From assembly GCA_000231825.2 (NCBI GenBank), contig JH720310.1, positions 526,396 through 590,395 on the forward strand: DNA of 64,000 nucleotides. The letters run 5' to 3'. Below, one piece after another: positions 48,579 to 61,559 of this stretch. The notes below the pieces were generated by a model that saw only the letters and a list, made by a program, of their open reading frames with translations, was not told the DNA's origin and ran no database searches. The DNA is from Tetrahymena elliotti 4EA (taxonomy: Eukaryota > Ciliophora > Oligohymenophorea > Hymenostomatida > Tetrahymenidae). The stretch's first letter is position 1. Every line of letters starts with the position of its first letter. The position numbers and the translations under genes were made by a program.

Positions 48579-51500
48579 ATGAATTTCTCTAAGCCAATAT
48601 AAACCCTAATATTTTTAGTCAATCTCATATTAAGTGCTTTTATAAGATGTGATGACATACCAATTTATATACTTTTAAATGGAAACAATGTTTATAGTAA
48701 TAGTGTTTTATAATTAGATTACTTTACTTCAAATTCTTGTAATTAGTCCCCTTGCAAAAATCAATTCTGTACTCAGGTCTTTGAGGCATAGAATATGTAT
48801 TCAAAAATTAAATTAACTTCTCTAATTTTTCCACACTTCTAAGTTGCCTCTGTAGTTGATGTAGGAATAGTAAATGGTGCTCAAAATGCTTCTACAAAAA
48901 GTATAGTCTAATTAAATGATGAATACTCTACTGGTCAGTATACTAATTTTATTATTAATGATTACTCAATGTATCAAGTAAATGCTGGATGCACTATCAA
49001 TTCTTCTTAACTTACTTACTTTTATTCAGCTTTTAGCTTACTAAAGACAAAAAATCATTAAATGAGCGAGTTAGTTGCTGATTTCAACCCAACTCTAATA
49101 TCTTATGTTTACAGATTTTAAATTAATGTGAATACATGCCATCCCACTTGCTTAGAGTGTGAAGGTCCAACTTTAAATGAATGTATTAGTTGTTCTTAAA
49201 TTGCAAATTTCTCAGCTGGATAAAAGGGGAGTTGCACATGCACAGATAATTCAAACTATTTTTTAAATGGATCATGTGTTAATTCTTGTAGCACAAATTA
49301 TGTTCCAAATGGTAAATACTGTTACTATAACAACGGTTGCAATACACATGATCCATCAAATAATGGTAAATGCTAAACCTGTTAAACAGGATATTTTAAT
49401 AATGATGGAATTTGTTAAACCCAAAACAATAAACCTCCTGGATATGAATAATAAACTGGGACTTCAAATTTCATTTTAAGAGCTTCTTAGCATACTCAGA
49501 ATATTTAAAATATACAGTATTACTTAAAAGCATTCACTACCTATTCTTTTTCTGATTTAGAGATTATTAATAAAGGATTTTAACATAATGGTGGAAAGCC
49601 AGATAGTCCAAAAGTTACTTATTGCAATGGTGCTAATATTTTAGGTGGGTTCATGGTGGGCTCAAAAAATACTTAAATAAGTTTTCCTGAAATAAGAATT
49701 TCTACATAAAATTACTAAATTTTTTTTAGTGTCTATTTGATTGACTTTGATAATAATTTAACATCTCAAGTAAAGATTTAGCTTTCTGATGGAACTCAAC
49801 ATATAAATTACAATGTATCTCCTTAAAAATCATCAGGTAATTACTGTGGATTAGATTAATTAGATACTATTGATTAATTTTCTTATGGAGAAAACATTTC
49901 TGCATCTCCAAGTAATGTAAAAGTAAAAAATTTTGTAATTATTAACAATAGTGATGTGAACTATCCATCTGGAGCTATTAATAATTAAGGATATTTAGGC
50001 ATTAGAGATATTATAGTTATTGGTTTTGATTGTGTTGATCCTAATTGTATAGATTGTTCTCCTTATTTTTGCATTTCCTGCGCAGAGTCTTTTTTTTTAA
50101 ATAATATTTAAAAATGCCAAAACTGTATTTCCAACTGTAAAAAATGCAGTGATAATACTAGTTGTTCTGAATGCCTATCTGGATACTATTATGATAGTAT
50201 AAAGAAACAATGCTAAAGATGTTCAGATTCATATTGTGATAAATGTTCAGGCCCAAATACTTAGGATTGTTCTTTATGTTTGTAAGGTAGTTTGAAGCCC
50301 TATTTAAAAGTTGATGACAATACTTGTACTGAATGTAATTAAGATGGTTATTATAAATAAGGAACTAACTGTTTGAAATGTATTTAGAACTGTAAAACTT
50401 GTTCAAATAATACTTCTTGCTCATAATGTTATTCCGGATATTATAGAGATAGTAACAATTTATGTTCTAAATGTTATGATAACTTTTGTGATTAATGCTC
50501 AGGTTCTAATATATCAGATTGTATTTTATGCTTATAAAGCAGTACAAAACCTTATTTATTAGTTGATAATAAATCATGTACTGATTGTAATTTAGATGGA
50601 TATTTTAAATAAGGAATTAAATGTTTGAAATGTATTTAGAACTGTAAAACTTGTTCAAATAATACTTCTTGCTCATAATGTTATTCCGGATATTATAGAG
50701 ATAGTAACAATTTATGTTCTAAATGTTATGATAACTTTTGTGATTAATGCTCAGGTTCTAATATATCAGATTGTATTTTATGCTTATAAAGCAGTACAAA
50801 ACCTTATTTATTAGTTGAAAATAAATCATGTACTGATTGCAATTTAGAGGGGTATTATAAAAGTTCATTTGAGTGCCTAAAATGTAGTTCAAACTGTAAA
50901 ACATGCACTGATAATTTAACTTGTACAAAATGTTAATAAGGATACTACATAGAGACAAATAAATAATGCTAAAAATGCTATGATTCTTTCTGTGATTCAT
51001 GCTCAGGTTCTAATATATCTGGTTGTTTTTTATGTTAGCAAAATAACTTAAAACCTTATTTAACAGATGATTAAAAATCATGTTCAGATTGTAATTTAGA
51101 TGGATATTATAAAAATTAAACCAATTGCTTAAAATGTATTAATAATTGTAAGGTTTGTTCTACTAAAACAACTTGTGATCAATGCTAACCTGGCTACCAC
51201 ATTCATGAACTTACTCAATAATGTGTTATCTGCTCTGATTTCACAGGATATTTTATTTCTGGAAATTATTGTAAATAATGTCATGTAGCTTGTAAAGAAT
51301 GTACAGGACCAACTGATTATGATTGTAAAATTTGTAATCAATTATATTTTTAAATAGATTCTATTACTACTCATTGTATGCCTTGCCCAAACAATATCTA
51401 CCTTGATTCTTCTAAAAAGAACTGTGAAATATGTAATTATTAGTGTTCACTTTGCGATTCAGTATCTTAGAACTACAGCTTCCTTGAAAGCAATCAAATA

Positions 51501-53567
51501 TAAAATTTTAATTAATAATTGTGTTTAGTATGTAAATGTGAGAAATGTGAAAACTACTACATGATGTTCAATTAAAAGTAATGCTCAAACAGCTGTAGCT
51601 CTATTGGCAATAACTATCAATATGATTCATCCACAAATAGCTGCATTTGCCAACCTGGGTATAACTATCTTGTTAGAAATCCTTACAAAAATAATTTTGA
51701 CTGCTCAAATGGATCTGGATATGGCTACTACTGTAACTAAAATAATATTTGTTTATAATGCAGTCAAAACTGTAATACTTGTACAGATGGATAAACTTGT
51801 ATTAAATGTAATGAAGGAAGCTATTTGTGGTAAAATTTTTGTTACCAAAACTGTATTCCTGATTTGAATATTATTCCAAATGAAAAAACAGGAATGTGTT
51901 AATGTCCTGAAGGTTACAACTTAGAGTAGCTTAACCCTCCAATACAAGGTCAAAACAAAATTTGTCAACTACCTTTAGTCATAGAGTAAATAAATATATA
52001 CAATTAATTAATAATGAGTAAAGATATTGATCTACCAGCAGATTTTCAATATAATCTAATAGTTTTTACTTACAATCGTAACTTGACACCTTAAGAAACA
52101 AAATCATTTTAATTTTTTATTGATAAAGAAACGTTGACTTTAGGTAACGAATATAGCATCATTTAAATTTCTGTTGAAGGTAAAAACGTCAAAGCTTTGG
52201 TGTCGTCTGAATAGAATAGGAAAGTTAAGCAGTTCTTAATCATCATATAAGGATCATTAGTTAATTATTAAATTCCAAGTACAATTCTTGTGTCAAAGAG
52301 TTATGGAGAACAATCAAACTCATCAAGCAAACAAATAACGGAAAACTTACAATCAATTACATAAACCTTTTCATCAGATGAGAATAGTGTTGGAGGAAAA
52401 ATTATAAATATCTTGAAATAATTTCAAATTCTTTGTTATTTATCAAATTTTGTTTAAGTTTTACCAATGATTTACTTGATCAGACTATATCTTCCTCCTA
52501 AAGTCAATTTTGCAACTTTGTTTGGGGCTACAATGGTTTTCAACTAAACACCTCCACCAACATAAATATAATTTAACTCAAAATACATTGATAATTCGAA
52601 TTCTTAGTAACTAAAAAATACACTAAGCTAATTTGGATTAAAGAAAGGTATTTACAGTAATTTCATATAAGTCTAAATTCTAGTTCTCATCTCTACATTA
52701 TTAATAATTTATTGTATGTTTTTTAGAAAAATCTTCAAAGGAAAGTAGTATACTTCTATAATAAAATATACAATATTTAATTTTCTTTGTAGCTATCTTT
52801 AATCATCAATAACAGCTGTGGTATTTTCTATTTGTTATTGCTGGTTGTGTGGAGAAAATAAATTCCTTTTAATATTCTAAATTTCACTCTATTTAATTTT
52901 CTATGTTATACTAGCTGGTTTAGTATATTTGAAGTCTGGACAATACCTATCCTAAAAAGTGCCAAATATTTTTGGAGATATAGATTTTAGAATGAAGGGA
53001 TCGAAATCATATATTTTAATTTCTTTTTGTAAAAAATATTGTATTGTGATTTTATTTCTGATATTATTTGATTAGTAACTCTAATGTTCTATCACTGGAA
53101 GTGTGGTTTATGGTATTAGTGGATTATACTTATTATACTATAGATTTTTCAAAAGCAATATTTTAACAATTATAAAGGTATTACAAGAAATAATGATAAG
53201 TTTATTACTTATTTTAGTGGGTATAACTACTAAAGAAATGTAAGCTTTTGCTAACCAAGATATAATATCAAATGAATAAATGCATAAAACAGAGACTTTG
53301 GGTAGTGTGATTTTGATAGTCATGATAATAAGCTTATCTCTAAGTACATCTTTACAACTGATAAGATATGTGTTTTTAGTCTAAGAAATGATTCATACTT
53401 ACAAGAAAAATTAATAAGAAAAATAGCAAAAGTAGTTAGAGTTAGAAATACTGTTAAATTAGGAAACATTTACATAAATTAAGCCCAGAAAAAACTCAAC
53501 CTATGTGATATTTAATTCTTCTAATATTATTCAATAGTAAAGATTATCTAAACATAATATCAACTGA
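48579..53567 (+). CDS. cysteine-rich multi-span surface protein with furin/GFR-like repeats
   Basis: A single uninterrupted frame of 1662 aa runs from ATG to TGA. A signal peptide is evident (hydrophobic LIFLVNLILSAFI, residues 10-22). Residues about 180-1150 are dense in CxxC pairs spaced as in furin-like or growth-factor-receptor cysteine-rich repeats (for example CxxCxxNCKxC). A lectin-like insert with few Cys lies at about 290-480. The C-terminal 370 residues hold several strongly hydrophobic helices (about 1284-1600), then a charged Gln-rich cytosolic tail. Intronless, Cys-rich, multi-span proteins of this shape are common in ciliates and are usually annotated only as transmembrane proteins. 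An internal duplication of 252 bp lies at 50371-50874. Relics of the same family lie on both sides. Role unknown; cell-surface recognition or adhesion is inference. Confidence 0.88.
50371..50874 (+). repeat. 252-bp (84-residue) internal tandem duplication in the surface-protein gene
   Basis: Copy 1 starts at 50371 and copy 2 at 50623, both with GTTTGAAATGTATTTAGAAC. About the first 200 bp are almost identical at the DNA level, including third positions; the rest has diverged. Neighbouring repeat units are more diverged at the same spacing, so this pair was made or homogenised recently. Confidence 0.9.
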
Positions 53568-54239
53568 AATAAACACTTCAAACAATTTTTTTATTTAAGA
53601 ATTTAAGAAATAATAATAAAACAAATAAAACTTACCTTAAAGCATATTTTTATATTTTATATTTCATATTTAAAATTAAAATTTTTAATATTTAAATAGA
53701 TAAAATAAAAATTAAATAAAAATGAATTAAGATGAAATTGATTAAATTTCTATTATATATAAAATTAACATTCTCCAACTGTTATTGACAAAAAGAAAAC
53801 ATCGAATTAAGAGAATCGTTAAGATAATTGCATGAAAAGATAGATTGAATGAAAAGAGATCATTAAAGTCTATTTTATAATTAGTTTTATAAAATTAAAA
53901 TTTGGTTTCAAAAATTTATAATTCTAATTTATAAGTAAATTTTGATTTAAAAAGAAAAAAAAAATAATAAATTATGAGTGATTCAATAATTTAACATATA
54001 AGTTTAGGTTTAGGAGTAACACTTTTTATATATTCTGGTCTGTAGCATATTTTTCATATACAAATAATAAATAAAATGATGTAAAACATAATAAATAATA
54101 TAAGTTGTGTAAACTTATCTAGTGTTATTTAAGAATTCCTTTTTAATATTCTATGTAAATTTGTTAGATGAGGCTTAACTTTATATGATGCTAAATTTAA
54201 AATAATAGTGGTTTGAGGTAATAATTAAATTATAAGAGT
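53568..54239. other. AT-rich stretch between surface gene and transposase relic
   Basis: A 71-codon frame (ATG near 53974, ending at a TGA near 54169) is present but unrecognised and too short to support. Otherwise nothing is visible. Confidence 0.5.
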
Positions 54240-54690
54240 AAAAGTATTTGGAATTGTTAACTTTTAAGGGTGTCTATTCTTGAAGTGATATGAAAACACA
54301 CTACACTCTAAATCTTTTTTTGAAATTTTAGATAAAATTATCAATAAAATTACTCAACAAGAGAGAGTTAATTTTATTTATGTAGGACTATAAGAGATAT
54401 CATACAGCTCAATCTACATTAGAGTGGTTAAAACAAAAAAAAAAGTTAAATTAGTAGGATGGCCACCATATTACCCTGATGTAAATTGATCAAATATTTA
54501 TGGGCTTTACTAAAAGATTTAGAATCATAAAGGCAAGTGAAGCTAAGAAAATTTGAAAACTCAGAAAATCTTTTTAACTCTATAGAGGTTTAATTATTTA
54601 ATAACCATAAATCAAAAGAAGTAATAATCAAGGAATATAATTCCTATTCCCTAAAAATGTCTTAACTTAAAGCTTATTAATCAAATAATT
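54240..54690 (+). mobile_element. Tc1/mariner-type transposase relic, frameshifted
   Basis: Three short frames in series spell the end of a DDE transposase. QDYKRYHTAQSTLEWLKQ (near 54383) corresponds to the usual QDNAPxHTA segment. VKLVGWPPYYPDV (near 54449) corresponds to the WPPxSPDLNP segment. IKYLWALLKDLE follows in the third frame. At least two frameshifts and a TGA separate them. The second catalytic Asp region (QD) and the PD motif can be placed, but the N-terminal DNA-binding half was not found. No inverted repeats were recognised. Confidence 0.75.
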
Positions 54691-54699
54691 GTTTAGTTT

Positions 54700-55849
54700 T
54701 TAAAATATTATATATTACACATTAGTTCTAAAATTCTACTTTAAATTGATTATATAAAATTTTATTTTTATTGAATTTTTTTGCAAATACAATAGAAGAT
54801 TTTATTTTGTTGTGATATTAATAAACTTCAATATCAATCCTATCTAACATAAAAAGAAAAATTCAAGTTCAAAATGATTTTAAAGATAATAGACCATACT
54901 ACCAATAGGTCTATACTACCTATCTAGAAGTACTTTTTTAAAAATTTATCAATTCAAATATCTTGAACAATAAATAATTGAAATTTAGAAAATTAGGTAA
55001 AAGATAAAGTTAAAATATAATTACTTACGATTATAATTAAGTGAAAAATGCAGTTAATAATGAAAAAAAAACAGATGAAAATACAATTACATAAATATCA
55101 AATGTTTTAACTTTATCTTAAAATATTTAAAATCATATTAATCAATAGACAAAATAAAATTCTAATAATTAATTAAACAGAAAAATAATTAAAAATAATT
55201 CAGAAACAATCAGTACTTATGAGATAAAATAAAGTAATTGATTTAATAAATTTTTCATTTTTTTTTCTTTTAATTTTTTATGTTTTATTTAATTATGATT
55301 TTAAATGAGATTTTTCTTTTCTAAAATCTTCTCTTTTTCTTTTTTCGACATATTTTTACCTTCTATTTAATTTGAAAAGTCATATTATTTATTATTTTCA
55401 ATCATATCTTCATGGAAATCATATTCTTCTAAATAAGTAACTGAAAAAAATAATGATCATAATTAAGTCTACTTGTCAAATTTCTTCAGTAATTGTTCAT
55501 AATAATGTGTATATATTAATAAATTATAAGAAATCTTTTTCAAAATCATTCTTAGCTTACTATCTAAGAGGCATATACAATACAATGTATGGTTTCATAA
55601 ACTAGACAAATAAAAATATTATAGAGATAGACCATAAGTTCTAGATAATATAAAAATTTTAAATAAATTAATTTTTACTATTCCAGAAAAACTGGAAACC
55701 TATATACTACATAATGAAATAGTTATCAAAATAAATTTTTATTATTATATAATGAAAGAGAGGCTCTTAAATTACCTATTAAAAAAGCATTTAATATTTG
55801 CATGAATTTGGAAGGGAGTGATAAACTTATAATTTTAAACTTCAATTTT
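54700..55849. other. AT-rich stretch between two transposase relics
   Basis: No intact gene. On the minus strand about 55265-55510 reads like degraded coding sequence (YEQLLKKFDKQT, then EEYDFHEDMIENNK, then MSKKEKEKILEKK) but has an internal TGA. It could belong to an element or be an unrelated decayed gene. Confidence 0.45.
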
Positions 55850-56225
55850 ACAACTTACATATAAAATATATATTTAAAATAAAATATAGGAATAATTTTA
55901 TTAGCTTCATTTAATAAAATAATCTCCTGTTTTTTCTTCGATTATTAGTTTAATTTAATTTTTAACATGTGTCTTACATTGGTGATAAGTTGTTAAGGAA
56001 TATTACTCTACTCTATAGTTCTTATACCCCCTTAATTAAATCATCTCTGCTATTTATTTCTTTAGAAATATTATGTTTTTTGAATGAATGCTTCATATGA
56101 GCCCAGATTAATTCAATGGGATTTAAATCTGGGCTCCAAGGGGGGTTTTATGCGTATTTGATCTTATTTTCTTTAAAATAAAGCTTTTTTTCTCCTGACT
56201 TATGGCTTAGTACAAATTTTAGTCT
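55850..56225 (-). mobile_element. second Tc1/mariner-type transposase relic, C-terminal part
   Basis: The minus strand stays open over about 120 codons and contains NPPWSPDLNPIELIWAHMK (near 56155-56100), an almost perfect DDE-superfamily Tc1/IS630 signature. It is followed by KKHNISKEINSRDDLI and a TCQKL-like tail. The upstream catalytic region is missing, and the sequence stops matching near 56225, where surface-protein relic B begins. It is a different subfamily from the relic at 54240 (PPWSPDLNPIE versus PPYYPDV). Confidence 0.8.
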
Positions 56226-56229
56226 AATG

Positions 56230-56800
56230 GTTGGTGTTTTTATTATTAATTTAAGGGTAATAGATTAGAGAGCAAAGGGATTAAAGTCATTTACTTTAAT
56301 TTGTATTTATAAAAAGTATTGTATTTTTATTATACTTCTGATACTATTTTAGTAATTCTCTAGAAAAGGAATTAGATTTCTGGAATAAGTGTTTTATACC
56401 TTATGTACTGTAGATTTTTCAAAAGTAAAATAGTAACTATTATAAAGGCAATACAAGAGTTTATGATAAATTTATTGTTAATTATAATACTTATAACTTA
56501 TAGAGAAATGCATAACTTTGAATTAATTTTTAATTAAGCATTAGTTAAAACTGAAATTTAAGGAAGTATGATTTTGATGATTGTTATAATTCCCTGATCA
56601 ACGCTGTAGAGCTAATTAGAAATATATTGTTAGTTTAAGAAATTAACTAAGATTAAAAAAGAAAGAAATAAAAAAGAAAAATAGGAAAATTAATTAGAAT
56701 TAGATATTTTAATAGATAAATGTTAATTTCATTCAATTAATACAAGACAAAATTCAATATAATTTATATTCTAATTCTTTAAAAAATAAGCTATTGATTG
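56230..56800 (+). pseudogene. relic 3' end of the cysteine-rich surface-protein family (copy B)
   Basis: This segment matches 52970-53450 of the intact gene and also relic A. Shared blocks include TAGATTTTTCAAAAG (56407 versus 53142), TATTATAAAGG and GATTTTGAT. Unlike relic A it keeps the segment of about 170 bp between the GISGL and GSVILI coding portions. Stops and frameshifts break the frame. It abuts the minus-strand transposase relic on its left. Confidence 0.8.
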
Positions 56801-57044
56801 ATTTTGTTTTTATCTAATTTATTAGCCTTCTTTCCATGAAATATAAATGAAAACAATATGAAATACTTTAAGCTCTATTATTCTAAGTATAAATTTTTTT
56901 TTTCTCCTAATTTTTGTTATTAGTAATGTTGACAAAAACGTTCAATATTAAAATAATTAAATTAAAATATTTTTTTGTTCCAAATATTTCTTGTTCTATC
57001 TGTGAAATATCATCCTATTCATTTGATTGATATTAACTTTATGG

Positions 57045-57210
57045 ATTTATTAAATTTCATCAAATCTTTAGAAAAATTTCTTTACTATTAAGATGAATTC
57101 AATAAAACTAATGAAATAAAAACAAAAAGTTAGCATATCAGCGCTCTTATTGATAATAACTTACATAAATTCTCTTCTGATTCAAAGCATGAAATGCTTT
57201 CAAAAACAAT
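57045..57210 (+). pseudogene. orphan 3' fragment of the tandem helical-protein family
   Basis: Reading FIKSLEKFLYYQDEFNKTNE from about 57052, this matches the last third of the two genes at 60360 and 62207 (FIKSLEKFLDYQEQFNKTKE in the second gene). The match continues to FSSDSK and then ends; the stop region differs. No upstream part of the gene is present. Confidence 0.85.
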
Positions 57211-58549
57211 TTAAATAAAAATTATTTTTAATACCCATTTAGTAACTCCTCTAAAAGAATTTGTTTATGTTTTGATAATTTTGTATAAATTTATCTTATA
57301 ATTTTTGATTGTAAAGTTTTTAGTTTATTTACAAGAAATATGTAAATGACTATCAAATTTTATCAAAAAATTATTTCAAAGATTCATTTCATTTTTTTAA
57401 TGTTTAGTTTATTTTAATCTTAAAAAATGATTTATTTTCAAGAGTTATATAGTTATTCATAATTTTTATCAAATAACTTACTTTAGAAAAATGAATTTAG
57501 AAAAATGTTGCTTTGTTAATAGTGGTTAAAATTAAATTTAAATAATAATTAAAGTAAAGTAAATAATAATTTTGTTAATTTGATACTTACTGTAAACCTT
57601 TGATAATAAATCAATTGGATAATAAGTAAATTTTACCAAAAATTGTACTATTTTAATTTTTTGAGGGTATTGATAGACTTTAAAATAAGAAATAAGGAGT
57701 AAATTGTAATAAAGTTTAATAAAAAAATTATTATAAAATATTCAGAAGAATGACGGAAATATGATATAAAATTAAAATAATTAAATTTTCATTTTTTAAG
57801 AAAATAGTCAATAATTTAATCTTTATTAAATTTTTTATTGAACATTTTTTTATTTTTTTTTATTTTTGTAACTGTTGCTGCTTGATTTGTCTATTCCTTT
57901 TTTTCTTCAAAAATATCTACAAGAAATTAGACACTGTTATTAGTGTTCTAGTTATTAGTATTCAAATTAAATTTTATCTTCTTTGTTGATAATTCATCAG
58001 TTTCAATATCTAATATTTATTATTCATCTTCTGTTAAGGGTCGGGCCAGTTTAATTTTGCATGTTGACTTGTTTATTTTTAATAAATTATTTGAAAATAA
58101 TCTATTATTTTTTCAAAACTGTAAATATATTTCCCAAAATGAAACTTAAAAATATGATTTGAAATTTATTAAATCAAATTATCCTTTCCTTTGCTAAATT
58201 TATCCTTACTAGTACTAATTTAAGGTAATTAAATATATGAAATTTAATCATTTAAATTCATCTAAAATAGATCATAAATTTATTTAATGAAAATGTTAAA
58301 CAAATTTATGATTTATTCAGAAATATAAAAAAATCGCAAGTCAGTAATAATATTATCTTAAGCTAGATAAATAGTAAGTTAATATAGATCTAATTTGAAA
58401 TCTTCAAATGTAGATTCTTTTATTTTTCTTTCTTATACCTATAAAGTATGTGATTATTTAACTTGAGTCTTTGTCTGACTCACATTTTAATTAAGTCTGT
58501 ATTAAGTTTTTTTAAAATTAAATTCCCAATCTTCTTTTAAATTAATCTT
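57211..58549. other. AT-rich intergenic stretch
   Basis: No gene was supported. A short GC-richer patch (GGGTCGGGCC) at about 58039 stands out but matches nothing I recognise. Confidence 0.55.
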
Positions 58550-59310
58550 GAATAAAATATTCAAGTCCAAAAATTTATTAAGGTTTGACTTAAGTCAAAA
58601 TTTTCATACTCAAGCCTATCCTTATCTTCTATACTTACTTATTGATCTGATTATGATTGAAAATGATCTGAAACAATATCTTCTTGGTTTTCACCTTCTG
58701 AATTATTTGAAGAAACATCAGATTTATTTATCACTTTTTACTGTTGCTATTACAGTATCTATTCTTAATCTCTCTACATTCTAAGTCAGTAATATCTTCA
58801 TCTCTGTCAAATATTTCTTTCTTCTTTCCCTTAATATACTTAGAAAGTGATTGTTATTATTATCAACATTTTAACAAAATTAAACCTATTATAATTTTCT
58901 TAAAAGAAAATATTTGTTTATATATGTGTTCGCCTATTAAGCTTAAGGTTGGAAACCACTGTTTCACTTCCATATATATAAAGTGATTGTATTATGCTTT
59001 CACTATCCTTACTTATTATTTAATTATCACTATTAGCAGAGTTAAGATAGATTCCACAAACTTTAAAAGATTTGATTATCATTTGATTATCAAGTTCTCT
59101 AAATGCTTCTATCCCATTCTTAGATTATTTATTAGTTGATAATTTATAATTACCTTTCCATGAAAAATGTTCTTTTTATAAGCCTTTATCACTAATTAGG
59201 ATATTTTAGCTTTAGAATATTTATTTATGCAAGTATCTAACAGTTAAATTAAAGAAGTTGTAGTTGGTGGAATATAGTAATAAATTATTTATTATTATGC
59301 TTTAAACTAT
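58550..59310 (-). pseudogene. broken or unresolved minus-strand coding sequence
   Basis: A minus-strand frame is open from 59310 to a TGA at 58807 (167 codons, no initial ATG). Its content is coding-like: ILISDKGLQKEHFSWKG, then FRELDNQMIIKSFKVCGIYL, then SIIQSLYIYGSETVVSN. Two more frames continue downstream: KKKEIFDRDEDITDLECREI, then SDVSSNNSEGENQEDIVSD. No splice set restoring a single frame was found. It is either a decayed gene or one with introns I could not place. Family not recognised. Confidence 0.45.
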
Positions 59311-60149
59311 TCAATTGTAATTTTGACTGTTTAACTGTATGTCTTCTAAATCATTCTAATTTAAAAGCTGGCAAAAAATAATTTTTATTGTTAGTTTAAA
59401 TATCATCCTTAACATAAAAATGGAACTTCATTCATTTTAGATACATAGAAATCAATATTTAAAACAAAAAATAATAAATTTTTGTTCTTTTTAATATTTT
59501 TGTAATTAAAAATTAAAATTTTTATTTGAAAGAATCAGCAAGAATTCGTTAATTTTAATAAATCACTAGTTCTCACTCACACGATGTCTCACTCCAATTA
59601 ATTGAATCTTTGTTTGTACTAATATCTGAAAAGTATTGGTTTGCTTTTACATGACTTAACAAATTTAATATTATTATATTTTATTATTCTTAAATTAATT
59701 GATCATCAATTTAATATTCAGATATAGCTAAAAAAAGTAATGTAAATAAAAATTAAATCATTTTTAAGATTTACCCTTTTTTGTTCTAATTAAAAAATTT
59801 TTCTAAAATTTACTTTTATTTTGTTTTCCGTCATAACAGAAAATAAGAATTCAAAGAATAAATTTAATTGGTGCTGTGGCTATCCTAATTTTGATTAAAA
59901 AAGCAATAAAGATCAATGTAATTTTGTGAACAAAATTGCCATTTTTATTATTTTTGACAAGAAATATTTTTTTCTTTCACTTTTCTCATTTTAACAAATA
60001 TGTGAAAGATGATAAAAATATTTTTTATTTGGTTATGTTTGTAGAAATTTAAGTTCAAATATATTCATTTAATCATATGCATTTGGTGTAAAAATTTTGC
60101 TAAAATCAAATCTTTTAGATTGAACGTATTAAATAACAACTAATTTTGT
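59311..60149. other. AT-rich intergenic stretch
   Basis: A minus-strand frame near 59340-59450 (MKFHFYVKDDIQTNNKNY) may be an upstream piece of the broken gene above. Otherwise nothing is supported. Confidence 0.45.
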
Positions 60150-60359
60150 TGTTTCTTTAATTTTTTAATGATAAATTTAGAGAAGACCATAATGAATAAA
60201 TATCTTTATCATTTATTATTTGAAAAATACCCATCAAACAAAAAAGAAATGTTCAGAAAATTCAAAATTTTATTTTAATAATTTGTAAAATAAAAGCAGA
60301 AGATTATAAAGTAATAAGAATATTTTTGATTAAAAACGCATTTAGATAAATAGATAGAT

Positions 60360-61559
60360 ATGCTCAGAAAATAATTAGCTAATTTACTTCCTGTTTTAAG
60401 TAGAAATAAAAATATAATAAAATATTTTAAAAGCTATAAGCAAAGTCAGATTATTGAGCATAAACACTTATTTCTGAAAAGTAGATTCACCATTTTTAAC
60501 ACATTTTAAGAATAATAAGAAAATTAATATAAAAATGAAGCTAGTAAGATGTTTAAAATGATTGAACAAGAACAAAATGAATTAAATTAGCTACATCATG
60601 CAATGGATCTGTCTAATTTACTTTATGATGTAATAAAGTAAGAAACAGAGAAAGAGTAAAAAACAGATTCTATTTGTTTGAGGGACTATATTGAAGATTT
60701 AGTAGAAAATTCTGAGACATTAAATAAAAGTAATATGTATATGATCAAATTTTACTTATTTTAAGCAAACTTTCAAATGAATTTGCATGAGTAGAATTAA
60801 AAGTATATTGATTTGTTTACTTCTGATCAATTTATTGAAAATGATTTTGTAACACTATCTAATGAATATCAAAATTACTTAGCAATGAACTTACCTGTTT
60901 ACTTATCATTCTTAAAAAAAGATGAAGAAGCAATCAAATTATCAGAAAAGTTTTTAAATTATATTCGATAAGAAAATTAAATTTCAAGCTTTAATTTATA
61001 AAAAATTTAAGTATTCCTAATCTCTCTTTATAGAGATTTAAATCAACATACTAAGGCATTTAAATTGGTAGAGAATATAGCTTATTTAATTGAATAAGAA
61101 ATGTATTTGCAAGATATAAATAAAATAGCTGATCCAAAATAAGATTTAGTATATTTAATGTTTTACTGCTATGACTTTCAACAGTATGAATATGCCTATA
61201 AACTTTTACACAAAGTTATCTAAATCATGGATGAAAATGAAATCAAACTTTTTCCAAATCTTTCTTATGGAGTGAACTTACTTAAAAATTTAGATAAACA
61301 TAATAAAACATTACTCCAAATAAACACTTAAATTAAAAACTAATCAGAATAAGAAATCGAATAGAGTATTTAAGAAAGCTTCATTGAATCTTTAGAAAAA
61401 TTCCTTGACTATTAAGATTAATTCAATCAAACCAAGGAAATAAAAACAAAAAGTTAACATATCAAAACTCTTATTGATAATAACTTTTATAAATTCTCTT
61501 CTGATTCAAAGGGTAAAATACTAAAAATTCTCCATAAATATGACTACAACACAAATTGA
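60360..61559 (+). CDS. helical (possibly TPR-like) protein, tandem copy A
   Basis: A single exon encodes 399 aa from ATG to TGA with many TAA/TAG Gln codons. The N-terminus is basic (LRKQLANLLPVLSR). The body is regular amphipathic helices, with paired-helix segments such as YDFQQYEYAYKLLHKVIQIM that resemble tetratricopeptide units. The C-terminus ends KILKIFHKYDYNTN-like (residues ILHKYDYNTN). No catalytic motif, signal peptide or membrane helix is seen. It is about two-thirds similar by eye to copy B at 62207. An orphan fragment of a third copy lies at 57045. Function unknown; an adaptor or scaffold role would be a guess. Confidence 0.8.

Noticed and set aside
58030..58060. GC-rich GGGTCGGGCC patch as a tRNA or other RNA gene
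   Set aside because: No cloverleaf, box A/box B pair or acceptor stem could be drawn around it.
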